From positions 682,001 to 746,000 of the forward strand of contig NZ_QAOF01000001.1 in NCBI RefSeq assembly GCF_003050745.1: DNA of 64,000 nucleotides, written 5' to 3'. The notes under the pieces are model-generated. The model had not been told where the DNA came from and made no database searches. It was given only the letters and a program-made list of their open reading frames with translations. Origin of the DNA: Sphingomonas sp. PP-CE-3G-477. GTDB lineage: Bacteria; Pseudomonadota; Alphaproteobacteria; Sphingomonadales; Sphingomonadaceae. Both the position numbers and the translations under genes were made by a program. Every line of letters starts with the position of its first letter. Positions within the stretch are counted from its first letter, which is position 1. Below, piece after piece: positions 8,213 through 16,792 of the stretch.

Positions 8213-9256
8213 CTGCTTTAGGAGTGGCGCGCTGCCGGTCGCGTGCGCGGCGAACATCGCGGCGATCAGGAGGAGCGCGGCATTGCCCTGATGCGCGACC
8301 GCGACGTCGATCTGAACGCCGGTCATCAGCGTCGCGATGCCGAGCATGATTTGGAGCGTGACGAGCCCGACGACGAAGAAGCCGGCGCTGCTGCCGGTCT
8401 TGGTCGCCTTGATCGCCAGCCAGATGAGCCCGGCAGCGGCGGCGAACGCGAACCAGCGGTGGATGAACTGCACGACGATCGGGTTGTCGACCGCGTTGCT
8501 CCAGGCAGGATTGACCATCGGCACGTCCGCGGGGAACAGTCCGTCACCCATCAGCGGCCAACTCGCGAAGGCATAGCCCGCGTCGAGCCCGGCGGTGAAC
8601 GCGCCATAGACCAGTTGCACGAACAGCAGCGCCAGCGCGAGGATCGCGACGGGCGCGAGGCGGGCAGGGGCGGCGAGCGGATTGCAGTGCAGCGCCATCA
8701 GGTCGAGTGCGGTCCACACGATCCCGGCAAGAATCGTCAGTGCGGTCAGCAGGTGGACGGCGAGTCGGATGTGGCTGACGTCGGTCCGCACCGACAGTCC
8801 GGAGGCGACCATCCACCAGCCGATGGCGCCCTGGAACGCACCGAGCGCCAGCAGCGCCGACAATCGCCAGCCATAGCCGACCGGGATGCGCTTGCGCACC
8901 GCGAACCAGATCAGCGGCACCGCGAACACGAGGCCGATCACGCGGCCCCACAGACGATGCAGATATTCCCAGAAGAAGATCGCCTTGAACCCGCCCACCG
9001 TCATGTCGGCGTTGAAGGCGGCGTATTCGGGGATGCGCTTGTAGGCGTCGAATTCGGCCTGCCACTGCGCGTCGTTGAGCGGCGGGATGATCCCGCTAAT
9101 CGGCTTCCACTGCGTGATCGACAGCCCCGACTCGGTCAGCCGCGTGATCCCGCCGATGACGACCATCGCGACGATCAGGCCGGCGACCGTGAACAGCCAC
9201 AGGGCGACGGAACGAGGACGGGCTTTGCTGAGGAAGGCGGCGCTGGGTTGAAGCAT
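8204..9256 (-). CDS. ctaA: Heme A synthase (COX15/CtaA family)
   Basis: The 350-residue product is an eight-helix integral membrane protein that oxidises the heme O methyl group to make heme A for aa3-type cytochrome oxidase. Diagnostic motifs are GGITRLTESGLSITQWKPI, WEYLHRLWGR, RLAVHLLTA, YGAFTAGLDAGYAFASWPLM and VQFIHRWFAFA; these supply the paired heme-ligand histidines. The start is uncertain: the ATG at 9256 gives the usual family length, an ATG at 9292 adds 12 residues, and neither has a good ribosome binding site. No other oxidase gene is in the window. Confidence 0.92.
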   Translation of the reverse strand: MLQPSAAFLSKARPRSVALWLFTVAGLIVAMVVIGGITRLTESGLSITQWKPISGIIPPLNDAQWQAEFDAYKRIPEYAAFNADMTVGGFKAIFFWEYLHRLWGRVIGLVFAVPLIWFAVRKRIPVGYGWRLSALLALGAFQGAIGWWMVASGLSVRTDVSHIRLAVHLLTALTILAGIVWTALDLMALHCNPLAAPARLAPVAILALALLFVQLVYGAFTAGLDAGYAFASWPLMGDGLFPADVPMVNPAWSNAVDNPIVVQFIHRWFAFAAAAGLIWLAIKATKTGSSAGFFVVGLVTLQIMLGIATLMTGVQIDVAVAHQGNAALLLIAAMFAAHATGSAPLLKQRV

Positions 9257-9372
9257 GGTTAGGAGATAGTGGTTTGCGAGGCGGGGCGCCATCGGTTCGT
9301 GGTGCGCCGTTGCTTCATGTTGCTGGGGGTGGTTCGGCAGAGGCCGGACTGGCGACCGCAGCACGCTACTTC

Positions 9373-9431
9373 CTTGTTCTCCCGAGAAGCCGGGAGTCCA
9401 GACTAGGTCCCCGCCTTCGCGAGGAAACAAG
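9373..9431. repeat. Degenerate inverted repeat
   Basis: The left arm starts CTTGTTCTCCCGAGAAGCCG and the right arm ends CCTTCGCGAGGAAACAAG. The arms are imperfect reverse complements around an AGACTAG-type centre. It resembles the GC-rich palindromes elsewhere in this window. Confidence 0.5.
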
Positions 9432-9520
9432 CAGGGCGGCGTGGCGTTGCTAACCTCCGGGCCTCGCGGGTCCCGAAGCTATCCTTGGAACCGACGCCAA
9501 CCCCCCAAGAAAATCTGCAA

Positions 9521-9540
9521 TGTAATGTTGTATCCTTTCA
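9521..9540. promoter_or_regulatory. Candidate Fur/Zur-type operator
   Basis: TGTAATGTTGTATCCTTTCA is an imperfect palindrome with 12 of 20 positions symmetric (TGxAAxGxT...AxCxTTxCA), 25 bases before the MerC start. The operon encodes a Fur-family protein, so autoregulation is plausible. This is inference from position and symmetry only. Confidence 0.3.
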
Positions 9541-9565
9541 GCCGCCCATCTATATCCGTTGAACG

Positions 9566-9949
9566 ATGACGCCCTCGGCCACGCATACCCACCGCTTCGC
9601 CGGTCTCGATCGTTATGCGATCGGCCTGTCGGGCCTGTGCATGGTGCATTGCCTGGCGACCTCCGTGCTGGTCGCGCTGATGTCGACCGCGGGCGGTTTC
9701 CTGCTCGACCCGATCTTCCACGAAGTCGGCCTGACGATCGCGATCGGTCTCGGCGCACTCGCGCTCGGCCGCGGCGTGCTGAACCACGGCTATATGATGC
9801 CCGCCGCGATGGGCGCGCTCGGACTCGGCATCATGGCGGGCGCGATGACGCTGCCGCACGACAGCGGTGGCGGCGAGACGTTGTGGACGATCGTCGGCGT
9901 CGGGCTGCTCGCATTCGGCCACGATCTCAACCGCCGCGCGGAAAGCTGA
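9566..9949 (+). CDS. MerC-domain membrane protein
   Basis: The 127-residue protein has about four hydrophobic segments and the MerC hallmark pair of cysteines in the first helix (GLCMVHCLATSVL). MerC proteins carry metal ions across the inner membrane; outside mer operons, chromosomal copies next to Fur-family regulators are probably involved in zinc or other metal handling. There is no merA or merR nearby, so mercury resistance should not be assumed. The Fur-family gene follows 40 bases downstream, suggesting an operon. Confidence 0.85.
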   Translation: MTPSATHTHRFAGLDRYAIGLSGLCMVHCLATSVLVALMSTAGGFLLDPIFHEVGLTIAIGLGALALGRGVLNHGYMMPAAMGALGLGIMAGAMTLPHDSGGGETLWTIVGVGLLAFGHDLNRRAES

Positions 9950-9989
9950 GCGGGTTGCTGGAACCCTTCCGGTATCCTACTTCACCAGC

Positions 9990-10457
9990 ATGGCGCACGC
10001 TCACAACCACACCGAACCGCAGGGCGCCGATCTTACCGTCGCAGCACAGACGACGCTCGAAAAGGCCGGCGAGCAATGGACGACGATGCGCGCCAGCGTA
10101 TTCGCTGCGCTGGCCAGTTTCGAGAAGCCGGCATCGGCCTACGACATCGCCGAAGCCGTCTCGAAAGCCGAAGGCCGCCGCGTCGCCGCGAACAGCGTGT
10201 ACCGCATCCTCGACCTGTTCGTCGGCGCCAACCTCGCCCGGCGAGTCGAGAGCGCGAACGCCTATGTCGCGAACGCGCATCCGGATTGCCTGCACGACTG
10301 CATCTTCCTGGTCTGCGACTCGTGCGGCCAGACCACGCATCTCGATAACGACACGATCACCAAGGGCGTTCGCAACGCGGCGGAGGCGGCCGGCTTTTCG
10401 CCGGTTCGCCCGGTGATCGAAGTCCGCGGGCGCTGCGCGGACTGCGAGGCCAAGTAG
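9990..10457 (+). CDS. Fur family metal-responsive repressor (Zur-like)
   Basis: The 155-residue product begins MAHAHNHTEP, a His-rich N-terminus. A winged helix follows (TMRASVFAALASFEKPASAY to NSVYRILDLFVGANL), then a dimerisation domain with structural-zinc cysteine pairs CDSCG and CADC. Metal-site histidines include NAHPDCLHDC. Sequence type and the MerC neighbour favour a zinc-sensing Zur role over iron sensing, but this is inferred. The start at 9990 removes residues that merely overlap the MerC gene. It is convergent with a GNAT gene across a palindromic repeat. Confidence 0.85.
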   Translation: MAHAHNHTEPQGADLTVAAQTTLEKAGEQWTTMRASVFAALASFEKPASAYDIAEAVSKAEGRRVAANSVYRILDLFVGANLARRVESANAYVANAHPDCLHDCIFLVCDSCGQTTHLDNDTITKGVRNAAEAAGFSPVRPVIEVRGRCADCEAK

Positions 10458-10471
10458 CTTGCCACTGTGCA

Positions 10472-10594
10472 ATCCTCCCCCGTCAGGGGGAGGTGGCTGG
10501 CGCGTGCCAGACGGAGGGGGAGGAAAGGGCAACCTTTGTTCCGTGTCCTCCCCCTCCGTCACCTTCGGTGCCACCTCCCCCTGGCGGGGGAGGA
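10472..10594. repeat. GGGGGAGGTGGC-type inverted repeat (copy 2, complete)
   Basis: The left half runs from ATCCTCCCCCGTCAGGGGG to GGAGGGGGAGGA. The right half is its imperfect reverse complement, running from TCCTCCCCCTCCGTCACC to GGCGGGGGAGGAT. Each half is itself a hairpin, making a compound palindrome. It fills the gap between convergent genes and touches the GNAT stop codon. Confidence 0.85.
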
Positions 10595-11131
10595 TCAGCT
10601 TCTGTCCAGATTCTTACCCATCCGGATCATCGGCACCGGGACCTCCCCCGGCGTCTCGATCCGCTCGATCGGCAGATACCCGCAGGCTCGGTACAGCGGC
10701 TCTCCGGCCAGCGTCGCCATCATCTCCGCCCGCGCAAACCCGGCCTCTCGCGCTGCGGCCTCGCAAACCGACAACACCAGTCGCCCGACACCCCGCCGCG
10801 TAAAATCCGGATCGGTATACATCGCGCGGATCCGTGCTGCGTCTCGCACCGGATCGAGCAACGCGGCATCGCGCAACGCCGTGCTGTGATCGCCGCCATA
10901 GAGCGTCGCCCGCCGACTCCACCCGCCACATCCGGCCAGCCGACCGTCCGCCTCGACCAGCAGATACGTCCCGTCCGCGATCAACTGTGTATCGAGCCCC
11001 ATCACCGCGCGGCTTGCCTCGACCTGTGCCGGCGTGAGGAAGTCCCCCTGCAGAGCGCCGATCGCACGGGCCATCAACGTCGAGATCGCTGGGATATCCG
11101 CCGCTGCTGCAACACGGTGCGTAAAGTTCAT
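10595..11131 (-). CDS. GNAT family N-acetyltransferase
   Basis: The 178-residue product has GNAT features: an N-terminal helix (AADIPAISTLMARAI), a beta-bulge segment, and the acetyl-CoA pyrophosphate loop (DFTRRGVGRLVLSVCEAAAR), then a C-terminal YRACGYLPIERIE block. I placed the start at 11131 (MNFTHRV), preceded by a GGAAAG site; in-frame extension to 11245 would run far into the space before dxs. The substrate is unknown. Confidence 0.87.
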   Translation of the reverse strand: MNFTHRVAAAADIPAISTLMARAIGALQGDFLTPAQVEASRAVMGLDTQLIADGTYLLVEADGRLAGCGGWSRRATLYGGDHSTALRDAALLDPVRDAARIRAMYTDPDFTRRGVGRLVLSVCEAAAREAGFARAEMMATLAGEPLYRACGYLPIERIETPGEVPVPMIRMGKNLDRS

Positions 11132-11223
11132 ATTTGTGCACTTTCCGAGCGATTCCAGTGCGAATGCTAGCCTAGGACACGGTAACAATCGACACGATAC
11201 GCGCGCTGCATTAAGCCCGTCCG

Positions 11224-13146
11224 ATGGCCGACCTTCCCTCGACACCGCTGCTCGACACCGTTTCGACGCCCGACGACCTCCGCAAGTTGCGCCCGGACCA
11301 GCTCCGCCAACTCGCCGACGAACTGCGTACCGAGACGATTTCCGCGGTCGGCACCACCGGCGGGCATCTCGGCTCGGGCCTGGGCGTGGTCGAGCTGACC
11401 ACCGCGATCCACTATGTCTTCGATACCCCGCGCGACCGGCTTGTGTGGGACGTCGGCCACCAGTGTTATCCGCACAAGATTCTCACCGGACGCCGCGACC
11501 GGATTCGCACGCTGCGTCAGGGTGGCGGGCTCAGCGGCTTCACCAAGCGTAGCGAGAGCGAATACGATCCGTTCGGCGCGGCGCATTCGTCGACCTCGAT
11601 CTCGGCGGCGCTGGGCTTTGCGATCGCCAACAAGATCGCGGGGACGCCCGGCAAGGGCATCGCGGTGATCGGCGACGGCGCGATGTCGGCGGGCATGGCG
11701 TACGAGGCGATGAACAACGCCGCGCAGGCGGGCAACCGCCTCGTCGTGATCCTCAACGACAACGACATGTCGATCGCGCCTCCCGTTGGAGGACTGTCGG
11801 CTTATCTGAGCCGGATCGTATCGAGTCGCGAGTTCCTCGGCTTCCGCGATCTCGCGCGTAAACTCGCCAAGCGGCTGCCACGACCGATCGCCAGCGGCAT
11901 GCGCAAGACCGACGAGTTCGCGCGCGGCATGACGATGGGCGGCACGTTGTTCGAGGAACTCGGCTTCTATTATGTCGGCCCGATCGACGGCCATAATCTC
12001 GAACACCTGATCCCGGTGCTCGAGAATGTCCGCGATGCCGAAGAGGGCCCGATCCTCGTCCACGTCGTCACCAAGAAGGGCAAGGGCTACGGCCCCGCCG
12101 AGGCTGCCGCGGACAAGTATCACGGCGTCCAGAAGTTCGACGTGATCTCGGGCGTGCAGACCAAGGCGCCGCCGGGGCCGCCGCAATATCAGAACGTGTT
12201 CGGCGCGCAGCTCGTCGCCGAGGCCGCGAAGGACCCGCGGATCTGCGCGATCACCGCGGCGATGCCGTCGGGCACCGGGCTCGACGCGTTCGCCAAGGCG
12301 TATCCCGACCGGTTCTTCGACGTTGGCATCGCCGAGCAGCACGGTGTTACCTTTGCCGCCGGGCTCGCCGCGCAAGGGATGCGCCCGTTCTGCGCGATTT
12401 ATTCGACGTTCCTGCAGCGCGCGTACGACCAGGTCGTGCATGACGTGGCGATCCAGAACCTGCCGGTCCGTTTCGCGATCGACCGCGCGGGGCTGGTCGG
12501 TGCGGATGGCGCGACGCATGCTGGCTCGTTCGACGTTACGTACCTAGCGACGCTGCCGAACTTCGTCGTGATGGCTGCGGCGGACGAGGCCGAACTCGTC
12601 CATATGACTCACACCGCGGCGCAGTATGACACCGGCCCGATCGCTGTGCGCTATCCGCGCGGCAACGGCACCGGCGTTGCGCTACCAGAGACGCCGCAGT
12701 TGCTGGAAATCGGCAAGGGGCGTGTCGTGCGTGAGGGCAAGAAGATCGCGATCCTGTCGCTCGGTACGCGTCTCGAGGAAGCGCTCAAGGCCGCAGAGGT
12801 TCTCGAAGCCAAGGGGCTGAGCACGACGGTAGCGGATCTCCGTTTCGCCAAGCCGCTCGACGTCGATCTGATTCGGAAACTGCTTACGACGCACGAAGTC
12901 GCGGTGACGATCGAGGAGAACTCGGTCGGTGGCTTCGGCGCGCATGTGCTGACGATGGCCTCGGACGAGGGCTTGATCGACGGCGGGCTAAAGCTGCGTA
13001 CGTTGCGTCTGCCCGACGTGTACCAGGACCAGGACAAGCCCGAGGTGCAGTATGCTGAAGCCGGGCTCGATGCGACCGCGCTGGTGGATACCGTGCTCAA
13101 GGCGCTCCGCCACAATTCCGGCGGGGTCGCCGAAGCGCGCGCATGA
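11224..13146 (+). CDS. dxs: 1-deoxy-D-xylulose-5-phosphate synthase
   Basis: The 640-residue enzyme condenses pyruvate with glyceraldehyde 3-phosphate, the first and controlling step of the MEP isoprenoid pathway, using thiamine diphosphate. Visible motifs are [27 protein letters not shown], the TPP/Mg motif [23 protein letters not shown], and the transketolase-like [15 protein letters not shown] block. Length is typical. In sphingomonads DXS feeds ubiquinone, carotenoid and hopanoid synthesis. A small membrane-protein gene overlaps its stop codon. Confidence 0.97.
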   Translation: MADLPSTPLLDTVSTPDDLRKLRPDQLRQLADELRTETISAVGTTGGHLGSGLGVVELTTAIHYVFDTPRDRLVWDVGHQCYPHKILTGRRDRIRTLRQGGGLSGFTKRSESEYDPFGAAHSSTSISAALGFAIANKIAGTPGKGIAVIGDGAMSAGMAYEAMNNAAQAGNRLVVILNDNDMSIAPPVGGLSAYLSRIVSSREFLGFRDLARKLAKRLPRPIASGMRKTDEFARGMTMGGTLFEELGFYYVGPIDGHNLEHLIPVLENVRDAEEGPILVHVVTKKGKGYGPAEAAADKYHGVQKFDVISGVQTKAPPGPPQYQNVFGAQLVAEAAKDPRICAITAAMPSGTGLDAFAKAYPDRFFDVGIAEQHGVTFAAGLAAQGMRPFCAIYSTFLQRAYDQVVHDVAIQNLPVRFAIDRAGLVGADGATHAGSFDVTYLATLPNFVVMAAADEAELVHMTHTAAQYDTGPIAVRYPRGNGTGVALPETPQLLEIGKGRVVREGKKIAILSLGTRLEEALKAAEVLEAKGLSTTVADLRFAKPLDVDLIRKLLTTHEVAVTIEENSVGGFGAHVLTMASDEGLIDGGLKLRTLRLPDVYQDQDKPEVQYAEAGLDATALVDTVLKALRHNSGGVAEARA

Positions 13147-13310
13147 CCGGGCCGACCAAGGGCCTCGTGATCATCGCGCTGGCGGTGATCGTGATGGTGT
13201 CGTTGAATATTGCGATGTGGCGGCGGATGCGGGGTGGGCTGGCTGCGGCGAAGGCTGAGCAGGCGGCGAACCCTGAGTTGTTCGATGAAAACGGCTCGCG
13301 GATTTCTTGA
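13143..13310 (+). CDS. Small single-pass membrane protein coupled to dxs
   Basis: An open frame of 55 codons begins with an ATG overlapping the dxs stop codon (ATGA). The peptide starts [20 protein letters not shown], one strong transmembrane helix, followed by a basic stretch (MWRRMR) and an acidic tail ending FDENGSRIS. It has no recognisable family. The exact overlap and the hydrophobic helix argue for a real gene; the role is unknown. Confidence 0.55.
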   Translation: MTGPTKGLVIIALAVIVMVSLNIAMWRRMRGGLAAAKAEQAANPELFDENGSRIS

Positions 13311-13328
13311 GCGAACTTCGGTAGCAGC

Positions 13329-13436
13329 CACCACCCCGGCGAAGGCCGGGGTCCAATTGGGAGACGTTGGTAACGGAGCGCAGTGCTTCGTTACTGTGAC
13401 CTCACCAATTGGGCCCCGGCCTTCGCCGGGGTGGTG
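13329..13436. repeat. Long inverted repeat with CACCACCCCGGCG arms
   Basis: The left arm (CACCACCCCGGCGAAGGCCG onward to CCAATTGGG) and right arm (ACCAATTGGG onward to CGCCGGGGTGGTG) are near-perfect reverse complements of about 33 bases. A smaller GTAACG...CGTTAC hairpin lies inside. It is placed between two convergent genes. Confidence 0.85.
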
Positions 13437-13455
13437 TACCGTCAGGTAGGCGAGG

Positions 13456-14127
13456 TCACCCGCCCAGATGATGCGTCTGGGCGGCGTCTGTAGCGCTCAC
13501 CGCAAGGATCGAACGCGCTTTGCTTGGCGGTAGAGCTTGCCCGCGCCCATCACCACTCGCCGCGATGACGCGCTCCAGCAAGTCCTGCCCTTCACGCCAC
13601 CAGCCGATTCCGCTCGCGGCATTCAAATGCCCTTGCGGTCCCGCATCGACGAAGTGGCTGCCCCAGTCCGCGGCCATGCTGTGCGCGCGCTCGGGCGTGA
13701 CCCAGGGGTCGTCGCTGCTCGCCACCACGATCGACGGGAACGGCAAGGGCGTGCGCGGAGTCGGCGAGAAGCCCTTCAGTTCGGCCTGCGCGCCGCCACG
13801 ATCAACGTCCGCCGGCGCCACGAGGAGCGCGCCGGCTACCGGCCAGCCATAAGGCTGCGGGCTGAGTTCGGCCCACCATGCCACTGCGAGGCACCCGAGA
13901 CTGTGCGCAGCGAGGATCACCGGTGCCTGTGCCTGCCGGATCGCTTCGTCGAGCCGCGTCACCCAAGCGTTGCGGTGCGGCGTGTTCCACATGCCGAGCT
14001 CGACGCGGACCGTGTCGGGTCGCGCCTCTTCCCACAACGTCTGCCAGTGCGAAGGACCCGATCCACCAAGGCCGGGCACGGTCAGGATCGTCGGCTGGAC
14101 GGAATCATACGGTGCGAAAGAACCCAC
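13456..14127 (-). CDS. RBBP9/YdeN family alpha/beta hydrolase
   Basis: The 223-residue protein has the RBBP9/YdeN pattern: TVPGLGGSGPSHWQTLWE at the N-terminus, the nucleophile elbow AAHSLGC, an acid region ASSDDPWVTPERA, and a His in GHLNAASG. These form a Ser-Asp-His triad. Family members are cytoplasmic serine hydrolases with poorly known substrates. It is divergent from tlyA. Confidence 0.88.
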   Translation of the reverse strand: MGSFAPYDSVQPTILTVPGLGGSGPSHWQTLWEEARPDTVRVELGMWNTPHRNAWVTRLDEAIRQAQAPVILAAHSLGCLAVAWWAELSPQPYGWPVAGALLVAPADVDRGGAQAELKGFSPTPRTPLPFPSIVVASSDDPWVTPERAHSMAADWGSHFVDAGPQGHLNAASGIGWWREGQDLLERVIAASGDGRGQALPPSKARSILAVSATDAAQTHHLGG

Positions 14128-14312
14128 AGCGCTTCTCCTTCTCCAAAACCTCGTTCTTCGAGGTCGGGAGCGTGGCCGAAGGGCGCTCTAGGGCACGCCA
14201 TCCGGTCACGATCCCATGCGCTCAAGATAATCCTACCCGTTCGGTAGGCAATGACATTGCGGCGAAAGGAAGGCAGCTTGCGGCAATCGGATCAGGCGGC
14301 GATACGCACGCG

Positions 14313-15110
14313 ATGGTGAAGATACGCGCGGACCAGATGCTGGTCGACAGGGGGCTGGTCGAGTCGCGGACGCGCGCGCAGGCGCTGATCATGGCGGGCC
14401 TCGTGTTCGCGGGGACGAAGAAGGTCGACAAGCCGGGGCAGACGCTCGCGGACGACGTGCAACTCGACGTGCGCGGTCGCGATCATCCCTGGGTCTCCCG
14501 CGGCGGGATCAAGCTGGCGCACGGCCTCGCGCATTTCGGTTGGGACGTGATCGGCGCGGTGGCGATCGACGTCGGCTCGTCGACCGGCGGCTTTACCGAC
14601 GTCATGCTGAAGAACGGTGCCGCGAAGGTCTACGCGGTCGACAGCGGGACCAACCAGCTTGCCTGGTCGCTCCGGCAGGATGAGCGCGTCATCGTCCACG
14701 AACAGACCAGCGCGCGTATCCTCACGCCCGCGCATATCCCGGAGCCGGTCGACCTGATCGTCTGCGATGCGAGCTTCATCGGCTTGGCCAAGGTGCTGGA
14801 GCGGCCGATGTCCTTTGCCAAACCCGATGCGCGGCTGATGGCGCTGGTGAAGCCGCAGTTCGAGGCGGGGCGCGGCGAAGTGGGGAAAGGCGGGGTCGTC
14901 CGCGATACCGCGATCCACCAGCGCGTCTGCGACGAGGTTGCCGCGTGGCTGACCGGGCAGGGATGGAGCGTGGTCGGCGTGGTCGAGAGCCCGATCACGG
15001 GGCCTGAGGGTAACGTGGAGTTCCTGATTGCTGCTTTGCATGGCCGGCCGGCGTCTGAACAGCTGCTACCGGAAGTGCCAAGCGAGACCCAATCACCTCC
15101 GTCATCCTGA
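14313..15110 (+). CDS. tlyA: TlyA family rRNA 2'-O-methyltransferase
   Basis: The 265-residue product has an N-terminal S4 RNA-binding domain (IRADQMLVDRGLVESRTRAQ) and a FtsJ-like methyltransferase domain with the SAM motif AIDVGSSTGGFTDVML, plus CDASFIGL and VGKGGVVRD blocks. TlyA enzymes methylate ribose in 16S and/or 23S rRNA; the older name is hemolysin A. Start ATG 14313 matches the family N-terminus. The last codons and the stop fall inside an inverted repeat, giving an atypical tail (ETQSPPSS). Confidence 0.92.
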   Translation: MVKIRADQMLVDRGLVESRTRAQALIMAGLVFAGTKKVDKPGQTLADDVQLDVRGRDHPWVSRGGIKLAHGLAHFGWDVIGAVAIDVGSSTGGFTDVMLKNGAAKVYAVDSGTNQLAWSLRQDERVIVHEQTSARILTPAHIPEPVDLIVCDASFIGLAKVLERPMSFAKPDARLMALVKPQFEAGRGEVGKGGVVRDTAIHQRVCDEVAAWLTGQGWSVVGVVESPITGPEGNVEFLIAALHGRPASEQLLPEVPSETQSPPSS

Positions 15111-15180
15111 CGAACGTCAGGCCCCAGAGACACGCAGGGTGCGGTCGGTATCCTGGATCCTGACGTTCGTCAGGATGACG
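15101..15180. repeat. Inverted repeat with perfect 20-bp arms
   Basis: CGTCATCCTGACGAACGTCA (15101-15120) is repeated exactly in reverse complement at 15161-15180, with a 40-base spacer. The left arm covers the tlyA stop codon (15108-15110). Confidence 0.92.
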
Positions 15181-15297
15181 GCGTGGGGAAGCACCGTGCC
15201 GGAATGAACCACTAGCGGAACGATTCTTGCCGGCGCACGGTTTACCGAAGGCCAAATGCGCGGCAGGACGACGCCGCGTAGAGACGGAAGGATTTGT

Positions 15298-15849
15298 GTG
15301 GGCGGTATCGCTTCGAAGGGCCAGTTGAGGATGTCGTTCCTCCGCTGGGCGGTCGTGACCGTGCCCCTGATCCTGTTGCTGGGCTTTCTGTCCGGCCGGT
15401 CGGTCAGCGTTGGCAGCGAGAATGCCTGGTACATGGCGCTCGCCAAGCCCGCGCTGAACCCGCCGGGCTGGGTGTTCCCCGTCGTTTGGACCACGCTCTA
15501 CATCCTGATTGGCCTCGCGCTCGCGATGATCCTCAACGCGCGTGGCGCTCGGTTGCGCGGGCTTGCGGTCGCACTGTTCGTCGGCCAGTTCCTGCTCAAC
15601 CTCGCCTGGACGCCGATGTTCTTCGGCGCGCACAGGATCGGGCTGTCGGTACTGGTGATCGTCGCGATGCTGGCGCTGTCGATCGCCGCGACCTTCGTAT
15701 TCGCGCGCATTCGCCCCGCCGCGGCGTGGCTGATGGTGCCGTACATGGTGTGGATCAGCTTTGCCGGCGTGCTCGCGTTCAGCATCGGGCAGTTGAACCC
15801 CGATGCCGAAACCCTTGCACCCGCGTCGCATACGTCCCAAATGCTGTGA
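15298..15849 (+). CDS. tspO: TspO/MBR family tryptophan-rich sensory protein
   Basis: The 183-residue protein has five predicted membrane helices and the TspO signatures KPALNPPGWVFPVVWTTLYI, NLAWTPMFFGAH and YMVWISFAGVLAFSIGQLN. TspO proteins bind porphyrins and hydrophobic ligands and influence tetrapyrrole regulation in alphaproteobacteria. I chose GTG 15298 because GGAAGG lies 6 bases upstream; an ATG at 15256 lacks such a site. Confidence 0.9.
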   Translation: MGGIASKGQLRMSFLRWAVVTVPLILLLGFLSGRSVSVGSENAWYMALAKPALNPPGWVFPVVWTTLYILIGLALAMILNARGARLRGLAVALFVGQFLLNLAWTPMFFGAHRIGLSVLVIVAMLALSIAATFVFARIRPAAAWLMVPYMVWISFAGVLAFSIGQLNPDAETLAPASHTSQML

Positions 15850-15900
15850 CGCAGCAGTCACTGTATCAGTCACTGCGACAGTCTTTGGGATTTTGAAGCA

Positions 15901-16188
15901 ATGCAGTCCGAAAACCGCGTGTTCGACGATATCGTCAAGGTCTTGAACGGTGCTGCCGGTACGCTTGCGGGCGTCGGTCGCGAAGCCGGTTCGGGCGCGC
16001 GGGAACGCGCGCGCGAGTGGCTCGGCGGGCTCGACTTCGTCAGCCGCGAAGAGTTCGATGCGGTCAAGGCGATGGCCTCGACTGCCCGCGACGAGAACGA
16101 TGCGTTGAAGGCCCGGCTCGATGCGCTCGAAGCCAAGTTTTCCGCACAATCGACAGTAAGTACGCCGACCGGGGCGTCGGTCGACTGA
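15901..16188 (+). CDS. ubiK: UbiK/BMFP family ubiquinone biosynthesis accessory factor
   Basis: This 95-residue protein begins with the BMFP pattern (NRVFDDIVKVLNGAAGTLAG), followed by FVSREEFDAVKAMASTARDENDALKARLDALE, a C-terminal coiled coil. UbiK-type proteins trimerise, bind lipids and help assemble the aerobic ubiquinone synthesis complex; that role is transferred from gammaproteobacteria. It begins 51 bases after tspO and precedes a YbjN-type gene. Confidence 0.85.
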   Translation: MQSENRVFDDIVKVLNGAAGTLAGVGREAGSGARERAREWLGGLDFVSREEFDAVKAMASTARDENDALKARLDALEAKFSAQSTVSTPTGASVD

Positions 16189-16285
16189 CTTTTCCACAGT
16201 TTTCCGCAGAATTGGGGCCGATGGGGTTGCCGGGGCGTTTTTGCCTCGGCACCCTTTGTCGTGCGATAAGGACCGCCAGGACCCT

Positions 16286-16792
16286 ATGATGCTTGAACAC
16301 GCCGACCACGACCACGAAGACGCCGCCCCGATCGACATGCTCGAGAGCTATTACGCTGCGCATGGCTGGGAGCATGAGCGTCACGACGACGAGATCGTCG
16401 CGACCGTCAAGGGAAGCTGGGCGACCTACGAACTGCGCGCGCTGTGGCGCGACGACGATAGCGTCCTGCAATTCCTCGCTTTTCCAGACATCAAGGTGCC
16501 CGACGAACGCCGTCAGGCTGTGTATGAGACGATCGGGCTGGTCAACGAACAGCTCTGGATCGGGCATTTCGAACTCTGGTCGTCGAGCGGCATATTGCTG
16601 TTCCGGCACGCGGCGATGGTCGACGGCGGCGATGACGGCACGATGTCGCTCGACGCGGCGGAACTGCTGGTCGAATCGGCAATCGAGGAGTGCGAGCGCT
16701 TTTATCCCGTGTTCCAGTTCGTGCTGTGGGGTGGGAAGAGCCCGAAGGAAGCGATCGCCGCGGCGCTGATTGAAACGCACGGCGAGGCATGA
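16286..16792 (+). CDS. YbjN domain-containing protein
   Basis: The 168-residue acidic protein contains a YbjN/type III chaperone-like fold: LESYYAAHGWEHERHDDEI, WATYELRALWRDDDSVLQF, VNEQLWIGHFELWSSSGILLFRH and a helical C-terminus. Start ATG 16286 follows the family; an upstream in-frame TTG is unlikely. The function of this family is unsettled (E. coli YbjN affects motility and stress). It overlaps proC by ATGA, so the two are probably cotranscribed. Confidence 0.8.
   Translation: MMLEHADHDHEDAAPIDMLESYYAAHGWEHERHDDEIVATVKGSWATYELRALWRDDDSVLQFLAFPDIKVPDERRQAVYETIGLVNEQLWIGHFELWSSSGILLFRHAAMVDGGDDGTMSLDAAELLVESAIEECERFYPVFQFVLWGGKSPKEAIAAALIETHGEA

Larger units (their letters stand above)
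9257..9565. other. Intergenic region between divergent ctaA and merC-like genes
   Basis: This 309-base stretch contains no convincing gene. It holds a degenerate inverted repeat (9373-9431) and an imperfect palindrome (9521-9540) just before the MerC gene. Confidence 0.6.

Noticed and set aside
9566..10457. Mercury-resistance operon
   Set aside because: MerC is present but merA, merT, merP and merR are absent, and the paired gene is a Fur-family regulator.
14128..14312. Short palindromes (CCTACC...GGTAGG near 14232 and ACCTCG...CGAGGT near 14148) between the hydrolase and tlyA genes
   Set aside because: The stems are only six base pairs and lie in a divergent promoter region; they are not distinctive enough to call sites.
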